Assembly (NCBI GenBank): GCA_009776695.1
Contig: WRNI01000001.1
Span: 1-39,795, forward strand
Direction: 5' to 3'
DNA from: Methanomassiliicoccaceae archaeon
GTDB lineage: Archaea; Thermoplasmatota; Thermoplasmata; Methanomassiliicoccales; Methanomethylophilaceae
DNA: 39,795 bases
A program made the position numbers and the translations under genes. This document shows, piece after piece, positions 32,559 through 39,233 of this stretch. The stretch's first letter is position 1, and each line of letters opens with the position of its first letter. The notes under the pieces were generated by a model. It was not told the DNA's origin, searched no databases, and worked only from the letters and a program-made list of their open reading frames with translations.

Positions 32559-33182
32559 TTACCCCATCTTTTCGTATACCGCCTCTATCCGCGACCGCCT
32601 CTCTCTGAATTTTGTAGCTTCGTCTATGCGTTCCGTTGATATCCGGCGGAACCCCCCGAAGAGGTCATTTAATTCAGTCTCGTCAAAATAATGATATCTT
32701 ATGCCGTTCCCTCTGATGACCGTGCGGTCATCTGTTCTTTCTCCCTTATCGGAGCGCATATCATCAGTGTGAAAGACGCGTACGAACAGTTTGCCGTTCA
32801 GTCTCAGGACGCGTCTCACCTCTTTCACCGCCGCTTCCATCTCGTCTGCGGTAAGGTGCTCGAGCACATGCACCATCACAACGCCGTCCGCATAACCGTC
32901 ATCGAACGGAAGGGAGACGGCCGATGCGCATTCAATTCTCATTTTGCTGCCGAAGATTGTCCGGCATGCTTCCGCCGCCTCTTCCGATATGTCTATGCCG
33001 ATGACATCGCATCCTTCTTCGATAAGCGCCGCCGACGTCTTTCCGTTGCCGCATCCGATATCGATGACCCTGTCGCCTTTTTTGAACGGTAACGGTATCT
33101 TTGTCTTAACGGCGCCTTTCCATTGACGGGTCTGTGAACGGTAAAGCTTGTTCCACGCATCCTTCTGGTCAGGCACGGCCAT
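32559..33182 (-). CDS. Class I SAM-dependent methyltransferase
   Basis: 207 aa. SAM-binding motif I is VIDIGCGNGKTSAALIEEGC near residues 39-58, motif II is VIGIDISEEAAEA, and motif IV is DGVVMVHVLEHLTADEM. A post-core HYFDETELNDLFGGF segment follows. The substrate cannot be predicted from the sequence. It lies 31 bp upstream of the GTPase gene and 38 bp downstream of the radical SAM gene in the same direction. Confidence 0.88.
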   Translation of the reverse strand: MAVPDQKDAWNKLYRSQTRQWKGAVKTKIPLPFKKGDRVIDIGCGNGKTSAALIEEGCDVIGIDISEEAAEACRTIFGSKMRIECASAVSLPFDDGYADGVVMVHVLEHLTADEMEAAVKEVRRVLRLNGKLFVRVFHTDDMRSDKGERTDDRTVIRGNGIRYHYFDETELNDLFGGFRRISTERIDEATKFRERRSRIEAVYEKMG

Positions 33183-33220
33183 GCGCGAGCATCAGCGGCA
33201 ACGATTAATAAATCTTTCAG

Positions 33221-34012
33221 TCAGAAGCCGGCGCCGACCGCTCTGCGGTCCGCCGTGAGCGTTCTCGGCGATCCGCTGCCGGCGATAACTTTCACGTTGA
33301 ACCTGTCATCTTTTCGTTCAAGCGACAGGACCTGTTCCGGCGATAAATGGGAATATCTCACTTCATTAACATACTTCTGCGCAATTCTCTGCGCCTCTTC
33401 CATCTCATCGATTGTCGGTCTGCGGTACGGCTGTCCCGGAACGGGTATGTAGCCCATGATGTGCAGCGGTATTTTATTGAAAGATGAGAGATATTCCGCT
33501 AATGCCTCCACCTGATCGATGTCAACGAGCCCGGGTATGTAGATAATGTTCACAGAAAGTTCCATGCCGTTACCGAACGCCCTCTCAAGATTTTTGTATA
33601 TCACATTCTTTTCAACGCCCGTTATGAATTTATGGACATCCTCATCCCATGCCTTTATGCCTATGTTGGCCGCATCAAGATAAGGAATATCGAGGTTACT
33701 GCCGTTCGTATGGCCGAGCATCGTCTTCGCATGCAGTTCATTTTTCACAAAGTCCAGGATCTCGGGCAATTCCTTTGAGACGGTCGGCTCACCGCCCATG
33801 AAATACACCTTTGCCGGGGATACCGAGCGCAAAGCATCTTTTATCTCGTCGTTCGTCAGAAAACGTTCCGGCCTCGGATAACTGAGACCGGGCGTCCCGT
33901 CAGCGCCACTTACCAATTTATATGAACATATGGGACATCTGAACGTGCATCCGTAGTTGTGGACGGTCGCAAAATTATGTTTGGCGTTGTGCGTAACTTT
34001 ATGGAATGCCAT
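33221..34012 (-). CDS. Radical SAM protein
   Basis: 263 aa. The cluster motif CTFRCPIC (C-x3-C-x2-C) occurs near residue 22 with an expected aromatic neighbourhood. VYFMGGEPTVSKELPEIL is the SAM-binding GGE element, and HTNGSNLD and IGIKAWDEDVHKFITG continue the barrel. IMGYIPVPGQPYRRPTIDEM lies on the last strands, as in pyruvate-formate-lyase-activating-enzyme relatives. A Shine-Dalgarno-like GAGGT lies upstream, with a TATA box (CTATAAATAT, 34048-34057 on the complement). It is the first gene of the six-gene minus-strand series. Substrate unknown. Confidence 0.88.
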   Translation of the reverse strand: MAFHKVTHNAKHNFATVHNYGCTFRCPICSYKLVSGADGTPGLSYPRPERFLTNDEIKDALRSVSPAKVYFMGGEPTVSKELPEILDFVKNELHAKTMLGHTNGSNLDIPYLDAANIGIKAWDEDVHKFITGVEKNVIYKNLERAFGNGMELSVNIIYIPGLVDIDQVEALAEYLSSFNKIPLHIMGYIPVPGQPYRRPTIDEMEEAQRIAQKYVNEVRYSHLSPEQVLSLERKDDRFNVKVIAGSGSPRTLTADRRAVGAGF

Positions 34013-34259
34013 TCAGTGACCTCTCACAGGTCTGAATATATTAATGATATTTATAGTATTACGTTTTTGAAATTAGTGTTACTAAGATAGCACGAATGTG
34101 TTACTTTGATGTTTCAGCGATCTTTCCGAAAGAGCGGACACCGACCGGCGAATGAATTGCCGGATATGCCTTCGCTGACCTGATACAATAAAGCTTGGCT
34201 TTGACCATATTATCGGAACGTCGGCAACGCTTATTAGTCACGTTCTTTTCTCTTACATT
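34013..34259. promoter_or_regulatory. Divergent regulatory region with three GTRTTAC repeats
   Basis: 247 bp without a gene, between the radical SAM operon and the QueG-like gene. GTATTAC (34056-34062) and GTGTTAC (34076-34082 and 34098-34104) are direct copies 20 and 22 bp apart, about two helical turns. CCGGC (34145-34149) can pair with GCCGG (34159-34163), extended by AAT/ATT around a one-base bulge. A TATA element (34229-34238) is centred 26 bp before the QueG-like ATG. The layout suggests cooperative binding by a regulator. Confidence 0.45.
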
Positions 34260-35297
34260 ATGACGCATCTGACGAAAGAGCTCGCGCTGAGCATGCCTCT
34301 GAACCTCGGCGCATCAAAGTCCGGGATAGCGACCAAGGAAACATTAAAAGGTCCGTGCACAGCGGATATGGGATATGTGCTGCCCGGCGCAAGATCGGCG
34401 ATAATATTCTGTGTTCCTTTTGATCAGGAACTTATTGAGCCGTACCTGGGAAAGAAGGACTTCTCGCTGAACGCGAACAAGATGAGAACGACCACGTTCG
34501 CGGGAGGCATAGCCTTTGAGATCGCGACCGTTCTGACATCACTGGGATACAGAACGTACCCCGTCGCTCCGAACTTCGCTTTCAGAACGGACACAGAGAA
34601 CGGCATATTCGACCGCGTTCCGCCCATATCGCTGAAGCTTATGGCAAGAGCGTGCGGCATAGGCCACATAGGTCAGTCCGGTCTTTTAATAACGAAGGAG
34701 CACGGAGCGGCGTTCTCATTGGGCGCCGTTGTCACGGACGCGGAGCTTGAACCTACAGATCCGCTGCCTGAAAAGGACAACTACTGCGACCGTTGCGGGA
34801 TATGCAAGCAGTCGTGCATATCCGACCATATCAATAACGGCGCCGTTACGATAACATTGGGAAACGAAACGGTGAGGGCGGGCAATTGCAAACTTGCGGC
34901 GCGGTGCGCATATCCTTGCGGAGGTATAACCGGATTGCACAGAAGCGGAGAATGGTCAACATGGTCTCCCGGACGGTTCCCATTGCCGGATGATGATAAC
35001 GAATACCGAACGATATCGAAAAAATATGTTCACCGGTACCTGCAAAGGAAAAGGGAAGGCGCAATATGCTACAATCCTTTGCTTGCTTATCCGTTCGAGA
35101 TGCAGTACACCTGCTCGAATTGTCAGTTCGTCTGCCATCCCGATATCGATGTAAGGAAGAAAAGATACGAACTGCTGAGGAACGGCGGAGTGGTCATCGA
35201 AGAAGAGGACGGAAGAAAACATTCGGTAACTCCGCCGGAAGCGGAAAAATTCATTTCCGATATGCTCGATGAAAGAAAAAAACTGTTCATTGATTAA
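34260..35297 (+). CDS. QueG-like iron-sulfur protein (epoxyqueuosine reductase / reductive dehalogenase-related)
   Basis: 345 aa. The N-terminal half resembles the corrinoid-binding domain of QueG relatives (GYVLPGARSAIIFCVPFDQE, YRTYPVAPNFAFRT, KLMARACGIGHIGQSGLL). It is followed by ferredoxin-like cysteines CDRCGICKQSC near residues 178-188 and further clusters CKLAARCAYPCGG and CSNCQFVCHPDID. These could hold one or two 4Fe-4S clusters. Classic QueG makes queuosine, which archaea do not use in the same way, so the substrate is probably different. It is more likely a redox enzyme or an activator of a corrinoid protein. A leaderless start is predicted. Confidence 0.72.
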   Translation: MTHLTKELALSMPLNLGASKSGIATKETLKGPCTADMGYVLPGARSAIIFCVPFDQELIEPYLGKKDFSLNANKMRTTTFAGGIAFEIATVLTSLGYRTYPVAPNFAFRTDTENGIFDRVPPISLKLMARACGIGHIGQSGLLITKEHGAAFSLGAVVTDAELEPTDPLPEKDNYCDRCGICKQSCISDHINNGAVTITLGNETVRAGNCKLAARCAYPCGGITGLHRSGEWSTWSPGRFPLPDDDNEYRTISKKYVHRYLQRKREGAICYNPLLAYPFEMQYTCSNCQFVCHPDIDVRKKRYELLRNGGVVIEEEDGRKHSVTPPEAEKFISDMLDERKKLFID

Positions 35298-35350
35298 TAA
35301 TATCGCCAGCATAATCAATAGATACGCGGAACGCATTGTTCCGTCATGTC

Positions 35351-35926
35351 ATGACGGAACGGCCGGTACTCAGCAATAACACAGATCCGAAGATATTCGG
35401 CGAGTATTATTATCTGAAAGAGGAACTTACCGCATTCTGCAGATCGAACGGTCTGCAGACGACCGGGAGTAAAGCGGAACTGACGGAACGGGTGCGCACA
35501 TTCCTGTCAACGGGTGAAAGGACCGTCATTAAACGCACCGGGAGAAATGCATCCAACACCGGTGCGGTGACCGAGGGCACGGTCATCGGACCGGGCGTTG
35601 TGTGCTCACAGAGACTCAGGGATTTCTTTCTTGATAAGATAGGATCATCTTTCAAATTCAATATTGAATTTCTGAAATGGCTGAGGTCCAATCCCGAAAG
35701 CACATACAGCGATGCCGTAACTGCTTACGGAGAGATACTCGAAGAGCGGAAAGGAAAGAGAAGTATCATAGGCAGGCAGTTCGAATACAACACATACATA
35801 AGAGAGTTTTTCGATGAAAATCCCGGAATGACGCTGGATGACGCGATCAGATGCTGGAAGCACAAGAAAAGCTTGCCGGGAAGCAACAGATATGAGAAGG
35901 ACGATCTGTCGGCCATCGGACGATGA
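35351..35926 (+). CDS. SAP-domain / DUF6434-like protein
   Basis: 191 aa from the ATG at 35351; a TTG at 35336 is also in frame. Residues 15-60 form a SAP-type helix-extension-helix (YYLKEELTAFCRSNGLQTTG, SKAELTERVRTFL), usually DNA-binding. The C-terminal 100 residues (SQRLRDFFLDKIGSSFKFNI, FEYNTYIREFFDENPGMTLD and AIRCWKHKKSLPG) match my memory of DUF6434, often found fused to SAP. Function unknown; DNA binding is inferred. It lies 53 bp after the QueG-like gene. Confidence 0.68.
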   Translation: MTERPVLSNNTDPKIFGEYYYLKEELTAFCRSNGLQTTGSKAELTERVRTFLSTGERTVIKRTGRNASNTGAVTEGTVIGPGVVCSQRLRDFFLDKIGSSFKFNIEFLKWLRSNPESTYSDAVTAYGEILEERKGKRSIIGRQFEYNTYIREFFDENPGMTLDDAIRCWKHKKSLPGSNRYEKDDLSAIGR

Positions 35927-35967
35927 CCGCCAGACACGCTGACGCAAGATGTTGCCGCAGATCGGCA

Positions 35968-36321
35968 TCAGAGATCGTTGATGTTCCTTCCCAATATTAT
36001 CTTCGGCATTGTCGTGAGGCACCGTGTCCATCTCTTGTAGAATTTCTCCAGACCGGGTTTTGACAGGTTTGCGTGAACATTCTCATCCTCCAGTTCCATG
36101 AAAAGGACGTACGTAACTTTTTCAACATATCGTGTCAGTTCCACGGGAGGGACGCCCTCCTTCACGGAATTGAAATCCTTCTGCCTGTGCGTCCGTTTGA
36201 AATAGCGCACATCATAGACACCGTCCTGCTGAAGATAGAATTCGGCAACCTCTTTCATCAGCTCTTCGATCTCATCCTGTTTGTCAACTTTCGATTCGTA
36301 GATGCATATCTCATAGAACAT
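35968..36321 (-). CDS. Small protein of unknown function (possible dimeric alpha/beta fold)
   Basis: 117 aa from the ATG at 36321; an ATG at 36327 would add two residues. The shorter start is preferred because ATATATGCG (36341-36349 on the complement) is about 26 bp away. The pattern FYEICIYESKVDKQDEIEEL with a helix, then DGVYDVRYFKRTHRQ and VTYVLFMELEDENVHANLS, fits a strand-helix-strand-strand ferredoxin-like fold of the ABM type. I cannot assign a family. It lies 31 bp downstream of the peroxiredoxin gene but seems to have its own promoter in that gap. Confidence 0.65.
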   Translation of the reverse strand: MFYEICIYESKVDKQDEIEELMKEVAEFYLQQDGVYDVRYFKRTHRQKDFNSVKEGVPPVELTRYVEKVTYVLFMELEDENVHANLSKPGLEKFYKRWTRCLTTMPKIILGRNINDL

Positions 36322-36352
36322 GGCCAAGATGCATTGTTGTACGCATATATCA

Positions 36353-36844
36353 TCATTTTCGGCGGTCCCTCAGTATATCGCCGATCAGCGATATGAATGT
36401 TCCGAGGTCACGCGTATCCACGGGTATCTCGGCTCTCCATATGTACCGTATCACCATGTTTTTATCAATGAGCACAAAGCCTCTGTTCGTCAGAGCATCA
36501 GGGCCATCCCATGATCCGACGATCATCCCGAACATCCTGCTTATCTTCTGTTCCGCGTCGGACATGTGATCGTACCTTGAGCTAAGGCGCTCCATGTATT
36601 TCGCATGGTTCTCGACCGATTCGGGATTGACGTGGAATACTTTCACACCCATCTTTTCAAAGTCGTCGTAAAATTCATTCATGCGCTCGCTGTAATATGT
36701 GCACATAAGGCCATAGTTCGTTGGGTAAAAGTACAAAAGAACATTATTATTTTTCAATTCAGACGATAGAACGAATTCCCCGCACCTTACACAAGGTGCC
36801 GTGAAGTCCGGTGCCTTGTCACCCGTGCTCAGTTCCTTTGCCAT
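36353..36844 (-). CDS. Peroxiredoxin-like protein (AhpC/TSA) with altered active-site motif
   Basis: 163 aa thioredoxin-fold peroxiredoxin of the Bcp/PrxQ size class. GDKAPDFTAPCVRCGEFVLS is the N-terminal block. The active site reads YPTNYGLMC, so the peroxidatic Cys48 is present, but the Thr/Ser that normally stands three residues before it (P-x-x-x-T-x-x-C) is Gly45, encoded GGC. The conserved TNRGFVLIDKNMVIRYIW block carries the expected Arg. Other cysteines, Cys18 and Cys21, form a CxxC that could act as the resolving pair. Loss of the Thr would be expected to weaken peroxide activation. Confidence 0.82.
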   Translation of the reverse strand: MAKELSTGDKAPDFTAPCVRCGEFVLSSELKNNNVLLYFYPTNYGLMCTYYSERMNEFYDDFEKMGVKVFHVNPESVENHAKYMERLSSRYDHMSDAEQKISRMFGMIVGSWDGPDALTNRGFVLIDKNMVIRYIWRAEIPVDTRDLGTFISLIGDILRDRRK

Positions 36845-36956
36845 ACGTATCTCCGTTCTTCCGGTGAACGGTATCGGTTGCCGCGCGTATAACGTTTTAC
36901 GGAACGGTATGTAAGAGCGGGTGCATTGTGATGTTTCCGTTACATCTTTTGCGGAA

Positions 36957-37445
36957 TTAACCGAGACGCAGTTCCGATTGTGCCCTGACGGGAGAGCGCA
37001 TGACCCTCTCCTCCCTTTTGTCAGCGAGATCCGCCCCTTTCATCATTCCGGACCTGGACAGATATATCTGTGAGTCCGTCCTGATAATGTCTCCTTTTCT
37101 GACAGATGATTCAATAAGCTCGGCATCAAATGATCCGGATGCGATGGCTGTGCCCTTTCTGAACGCCCCCCTGTCAAACATTTTCAGAAGAAGTCTTTCG
37201 GTATCAGAAATATCCATCTCCAATTCCTGAGATACGATTATTTTCGCATCGCCCCTCCGATCTATTTTAGAAAATTTCGGAATGTTGCGCTGCACATATT
37301 CTATCATCGTAAGATAGTTGTTGACCGTCACATAATGCATACCGGTATGTTTTGCAAGTTCTGCGATCGAATATTCGTCTCCTTTCCTGCCTTCTTTCAA
37401 CGCATGTGAAAGCGCATAGACTATATCTTCCGGGCTTCTTCTCAT
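36957..37445 (-). CDS. Winged-helix/HTH protein divergent from a PIN-domain gene
   Basis: 162 aa. Helix-turn-helix at residues 20-60 (YSIAELAKHTGMHYVTVNNY, LTMIEYVQRNIPKFS). The C-terminal part has a second helical unit (MDISDTERLLLKMFDRGAF) and a basic tail. It is probably a DNA-binding regulator. GAGAGG upstream and a TATA-like element near 37485-37492 on the complement support the start at 37445. The divergent promoter region shared with the micro-ORF/PIN genes contains repeats that could be its operator. Confidence 0.72.
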   Translation of the reverse strand: MRRSPEDIVYALSHALKEGRKGDEYSIAELAKHTGMHYVTVNNYLTMIEYVQRNIPKFSKIDRRGDAKIIVSQELEMDISDTERLLLKMFDRGAFRKGTAIASGSFDAELIESSVRKGDIIRTDSQIYLSRSGMMKGADLADKREERVMRSPVRAQSELRLG

Positions 37446-37463
37446 TGCCGTCCCCGCCTCTCT

Positions 37464-37488
37464 CGATACATGATAGACAACGATACAT
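37464..37488. promoter_or_regulatory. CGATACAT direct repeat in the HTH/PIN divergent promoter
   Basis: CGATACAT occurs at 37464-37471 and 37481-37488, 17 bp apart, overlapping the predicted start and TATA region of the HTH gene. An inverted ATGTAT lies at 37552-37557 by the micro-ORF start. This is a candidate operator linking both directions. Confidence 0.4.
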
Positions 37489-37524
37489 ATAACTCTTTAT
37501 TGTGATATAATTCATTATAGTGAA

Positions 37525-37537
37525 ATTATATATATAC
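37525..37537 (+). promoter_or_regulatory. TATA box of the micro-ORF/PIN operon
   Basis: ATTATATATATAC is centred 27-28 bp before the ATG at 37559, so the micro-ORF is predicted to be translated from a leaderless mRNA. Confidence 0.55.
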
Positions 37538-37558
37538 TTATCAGGTATACAATGTATA

Positions 37559-37675
37559 ATGCAAAATAAGAATGGAACATATCTGCGAAAAATCATAGCC
37601 GATCGGATCGGCAAAATGAATAAAGAGCCATGCTGCCATATGTTCAGGTTCCAAAAAGAGGGCGATGCCCGATGA
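37559..37675 (+). CDS. 38-aa micro-ORF coupled to the PIN-domain gene (possible antitoxin)
   Basis: MQNKNGTYLRKIIADRIGKM begins a 38-residue basic peptide that ends EGDAR with its TGA overlapping the PIN gene ATG (ATGA). A strong TATA box lies 27 bp upstream. Coupling and promoter position suggest a real gene. VapB antitoxins are usually 70-90 aa, so this could be a minimal or decayed antitoxin, or a leader peptide controlling the PIN gene. There is no recognisable DNA-binding motif. Confidence 0.55.
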   Translation: MQNKNGTYLRKIIADRIGKMNKEPCCHMFRFQKEGDAR

Positions 37676-38130
37676 CGAACCTCAGAAACAGAAAGGTCAC
37701 CCTGGACACAAGCGTTCTGATCGCATGGGTGCTGTCGAAGAAAGAGAGATCACTGTACAGAGTTGTGGTCAGAAAGGCCGTCACTGAGGACATATTGATG
37801 CTGACAGACATAATATGGGATGAATGTCTTGATTTTGCCGATAAGAAGCGCGGCAGGAAAGCAAATATCACGAGGGAGGACATAGACGCAAAACTGCGTG
37901 AACTCAGTGTCGATGTTGTTCATATAAGGCCAATTCCAACCGATAATGAACTGAAGGCGATGGGATACAGCATACGCGATGATGACGATCTCAAGATACT
38001 CTACTCTGCGGATATAACAAATTCTGTGATCCTTGTCACAAAGGACGATGATTTCAGAGGGGATGTCAAAGGTATAAAAGCCAAGGTCATGACATCGAAA
38101 AGTTATCTTCATGAGAACGGCGATAAGTAA
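37672..38130 (+). CDS. PIN-domain ribonuclease, VapC-like toxin candidate
   Basis: 152 aa. Acidic residues of the PIN active site are in place: Asp12 in VTLDTSVLIAW, Glu51 in IIWDECLDF, an Asp run at 103-106 in IRDDDDLKILYSA, and Asp125-127 in VTKDDDF. VapC toxins cleave tRNA or rRNA and are held in check by a partner protein. The start at 37672 overlaps the micro-ORF stop; an in-frame ATG at 37630 lies inside that micro-ORF. Together with the divergent HTH gene this resembles a toxin-antitoxin locus, though the antitoxin is not certain. Confidence 0.85.
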   Translation: MTNLRNRKVTLDTSVLIAWVLSKKERSLYRVVVRKAVTEDILMLTDIIWDECLDFADKKRGRKANITREDIDAKLRELSVDVVHIRPIPTDNELKAMGYSIRDDDDLKILYSADITNSVILVTKDDDFRGDVKGIKAKVMTSKSYLHENGDK

Positions 38131-38257
38131 TGTTTATAAACATCTCCGCATATTGCATTATTGCATTCCCGGTAAGTTATTCGCCCTGAGGAGGATGCAG
38201 GCGGCCCTCCACCAGGATTGCACTTTCTGCATATTTGTTTTACAGACCGGCATGGTC
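38131..38257 (+). ncRNA. Candidate small RNA downstream of the PIN gene
   Basis: GTTTATAAAC at 38132-38141 is a strong TATA-like box; initiation would be near 38163. CCTG-A-GGAGG (38185-38194) pairs with CCTCC-AC-CAGG (38206-38216), a 9-bp stem with a small internal loop. A T-rich stretch (TATTTGTTTTA) at about 38233-38243 could end the RNA. No open frame of useful length was seen. It has no box C/D or ACA signature that I can recognise. Confidence 0.35.
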
Positions 38258-38370
38258 ATAAAAATCTTTGACCCTGACCGTTTATGAAGGAACGGCGTCC
38301 ATTATAAATTAGCCTCTTCGAAGGAGAGGCTGACGCCCTCGCCGGAGATGTAATTTCTTCGCCGGACAAG
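38258..38370. ncRNA. Nested inverted-repeat element, candidate structured RNA
   Basis: AGCCTCT (38311-38317) and AGAGGCT (38325-38331) form a 7-bp stem. It is nested within GGCGTC (38294-38299) and GACGCC (38332-38337), separated on one side by an 11-base AT-rich bulge. TCGCCGGA is repeated at 38339-38346 and 38359-38366. A TATA-like element for the minus strand (38377-38385) would start a transcript near 38353 through the nested stems to a T-run near 38260 on that strand. For the plus strand, CATTATAAATT would put the TATA box inside the element. Strand is therefore uncertain. Confidence 0.35.
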
Positions 38371-38415
38371 ACCGCCCAAATTTAAATTAAGATCCTATAC
38401 CGGATTGAAAGTCAG

Positions 38416-38500
38416 CGCGGAGAGGGAGATTCGAACTCCCGGGGTGAGACACCACCGGTTTTCAAGACCGGCGCCGTGGTCCAGGCTTAGCTATCTCCGC
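38416..38500 (-). tRNA. tRNA-Ser (anticodon TGA)
   Basis: On the minus strand the acceptor halves GCGGAGA and TCTCCGC pair perfectly. The anticodon loop CTTGAAA carries TGA (38462-38464) for UCA codons. The long variable arm has a GGTG/CACC stem, marking a class II serine tRNA. The T-arm is GGGAG-TTCGAAT-CTCCC. There is no intron, the discriminator is G, and CCA is not encoded. A TATA-like element (AATATTTAA, 38523-38531) is centred about 27 bp from the 5' end. Confidence 0.95.
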
Positions 38501-38522
38501 CTAGGCTTCGGGAACAGGTCTC

Positions 38523-38531
38523 AATATTTAA
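38523..38531 (-). promoter_or_regulatory. TATA box of tRNA-Ser
   Basis: TTAAATATT on the minus strand, centred 27 bp upstream of the mature tRNA 5' end. Confidence 0.5.
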
Positions 38532-38618
38532 TCCCAACCGTTACGTCATCCGTGCCCTTTTCCTTTTGATGCGGTACGGGCGATGATAATATTTATCTGC
38601 TGAAACGCATGAGCGTGC

Positions 38619-39233
38619 ATGGAACTTGAGACCGTTGCGATACTGACGCTTTCTTTGTTCCTCATTTACAATCCGTTCGCGAGCCTTCCGATATTCATTT
38701 CAGTTTCGAAGGGAAGAGAGCCGAACGTCATCAAAAGCTATGCCAACAAGGCCATAATCGTTGCAGGTGTCCTTCTGGCTGTGTTCGTTGTCGTCGGTCC
38801 TTTCTTAATGGACCTTTTCGGAGTGACGATGAACGGGTTCAGGGTGGCCGGCGGTCTGATACTTCTGCTGATGTCCGTTGAGACGGTGTTCGGAATGAAA
38901 CTGTGGAAGGGCGGCGAGAGCGACGCGGCGTGGGTGATAGTCGCCACGCCTATCTTAACGGGACCCGGCGTGATAACAACGGCAGTTTTATTTTCCGATC
39001 AGTACGGGATGCTGCCGGTGCTTCTCGCGGGCGTGATATCGCTTGCGGTCACATGGCTGATATTAAGGAACTCGTCCGCCGTGATGAGAATTGCCGGTGA
39101 TCAGTTCATAAACATAATGTCAAAGATCGTGGGCCTTCTGATAGCGGCGATGGCCGTCGAGTATATTCTTTCCGGGTCAGTGGGATGGCTTGAGGCGCAT
39201 GAGATCTCAGTGATCGTATCAAACATTCTATGA
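38619..39233 (+). CDS. MarC-family integral membrane protein
   Basis: 204 aa with six hydrophobic segments in the MarC arrangement. Family features are FLIYNPFASLPIFISVSKGR at the first helix end, GFRVAGGLILLLMSVETVFG, and VIVATPILTGPGVITTAVLF. The internal repeat of two three-helix units with NP/GP motifs is typical of the MarC/UPF0056 family, whose function is unclear (early links to multiple antibiotic resistance were not confirmed). A TATA-like element (about 38588-38597) is centred 26 bp before the ATG. Confidence 0.9.
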   Translation: MELETVAILTLSLFLIYNPFASLPIFISVSKGREPNVIKSYANKAIIVAGVLLAVFVVVGPFLMDLFGVTMNGFRVAGGLILLLMSVETVFGMKLWKGGESDAAWVIVATPILTGPGVITTAVLFSDQYGMLPVLLAGVISLAVTWLILRNSSAVMRIAGDQFINIMSKIVGLLIAAMAVEYILSGSVGWLEAHEISVIVSNIL

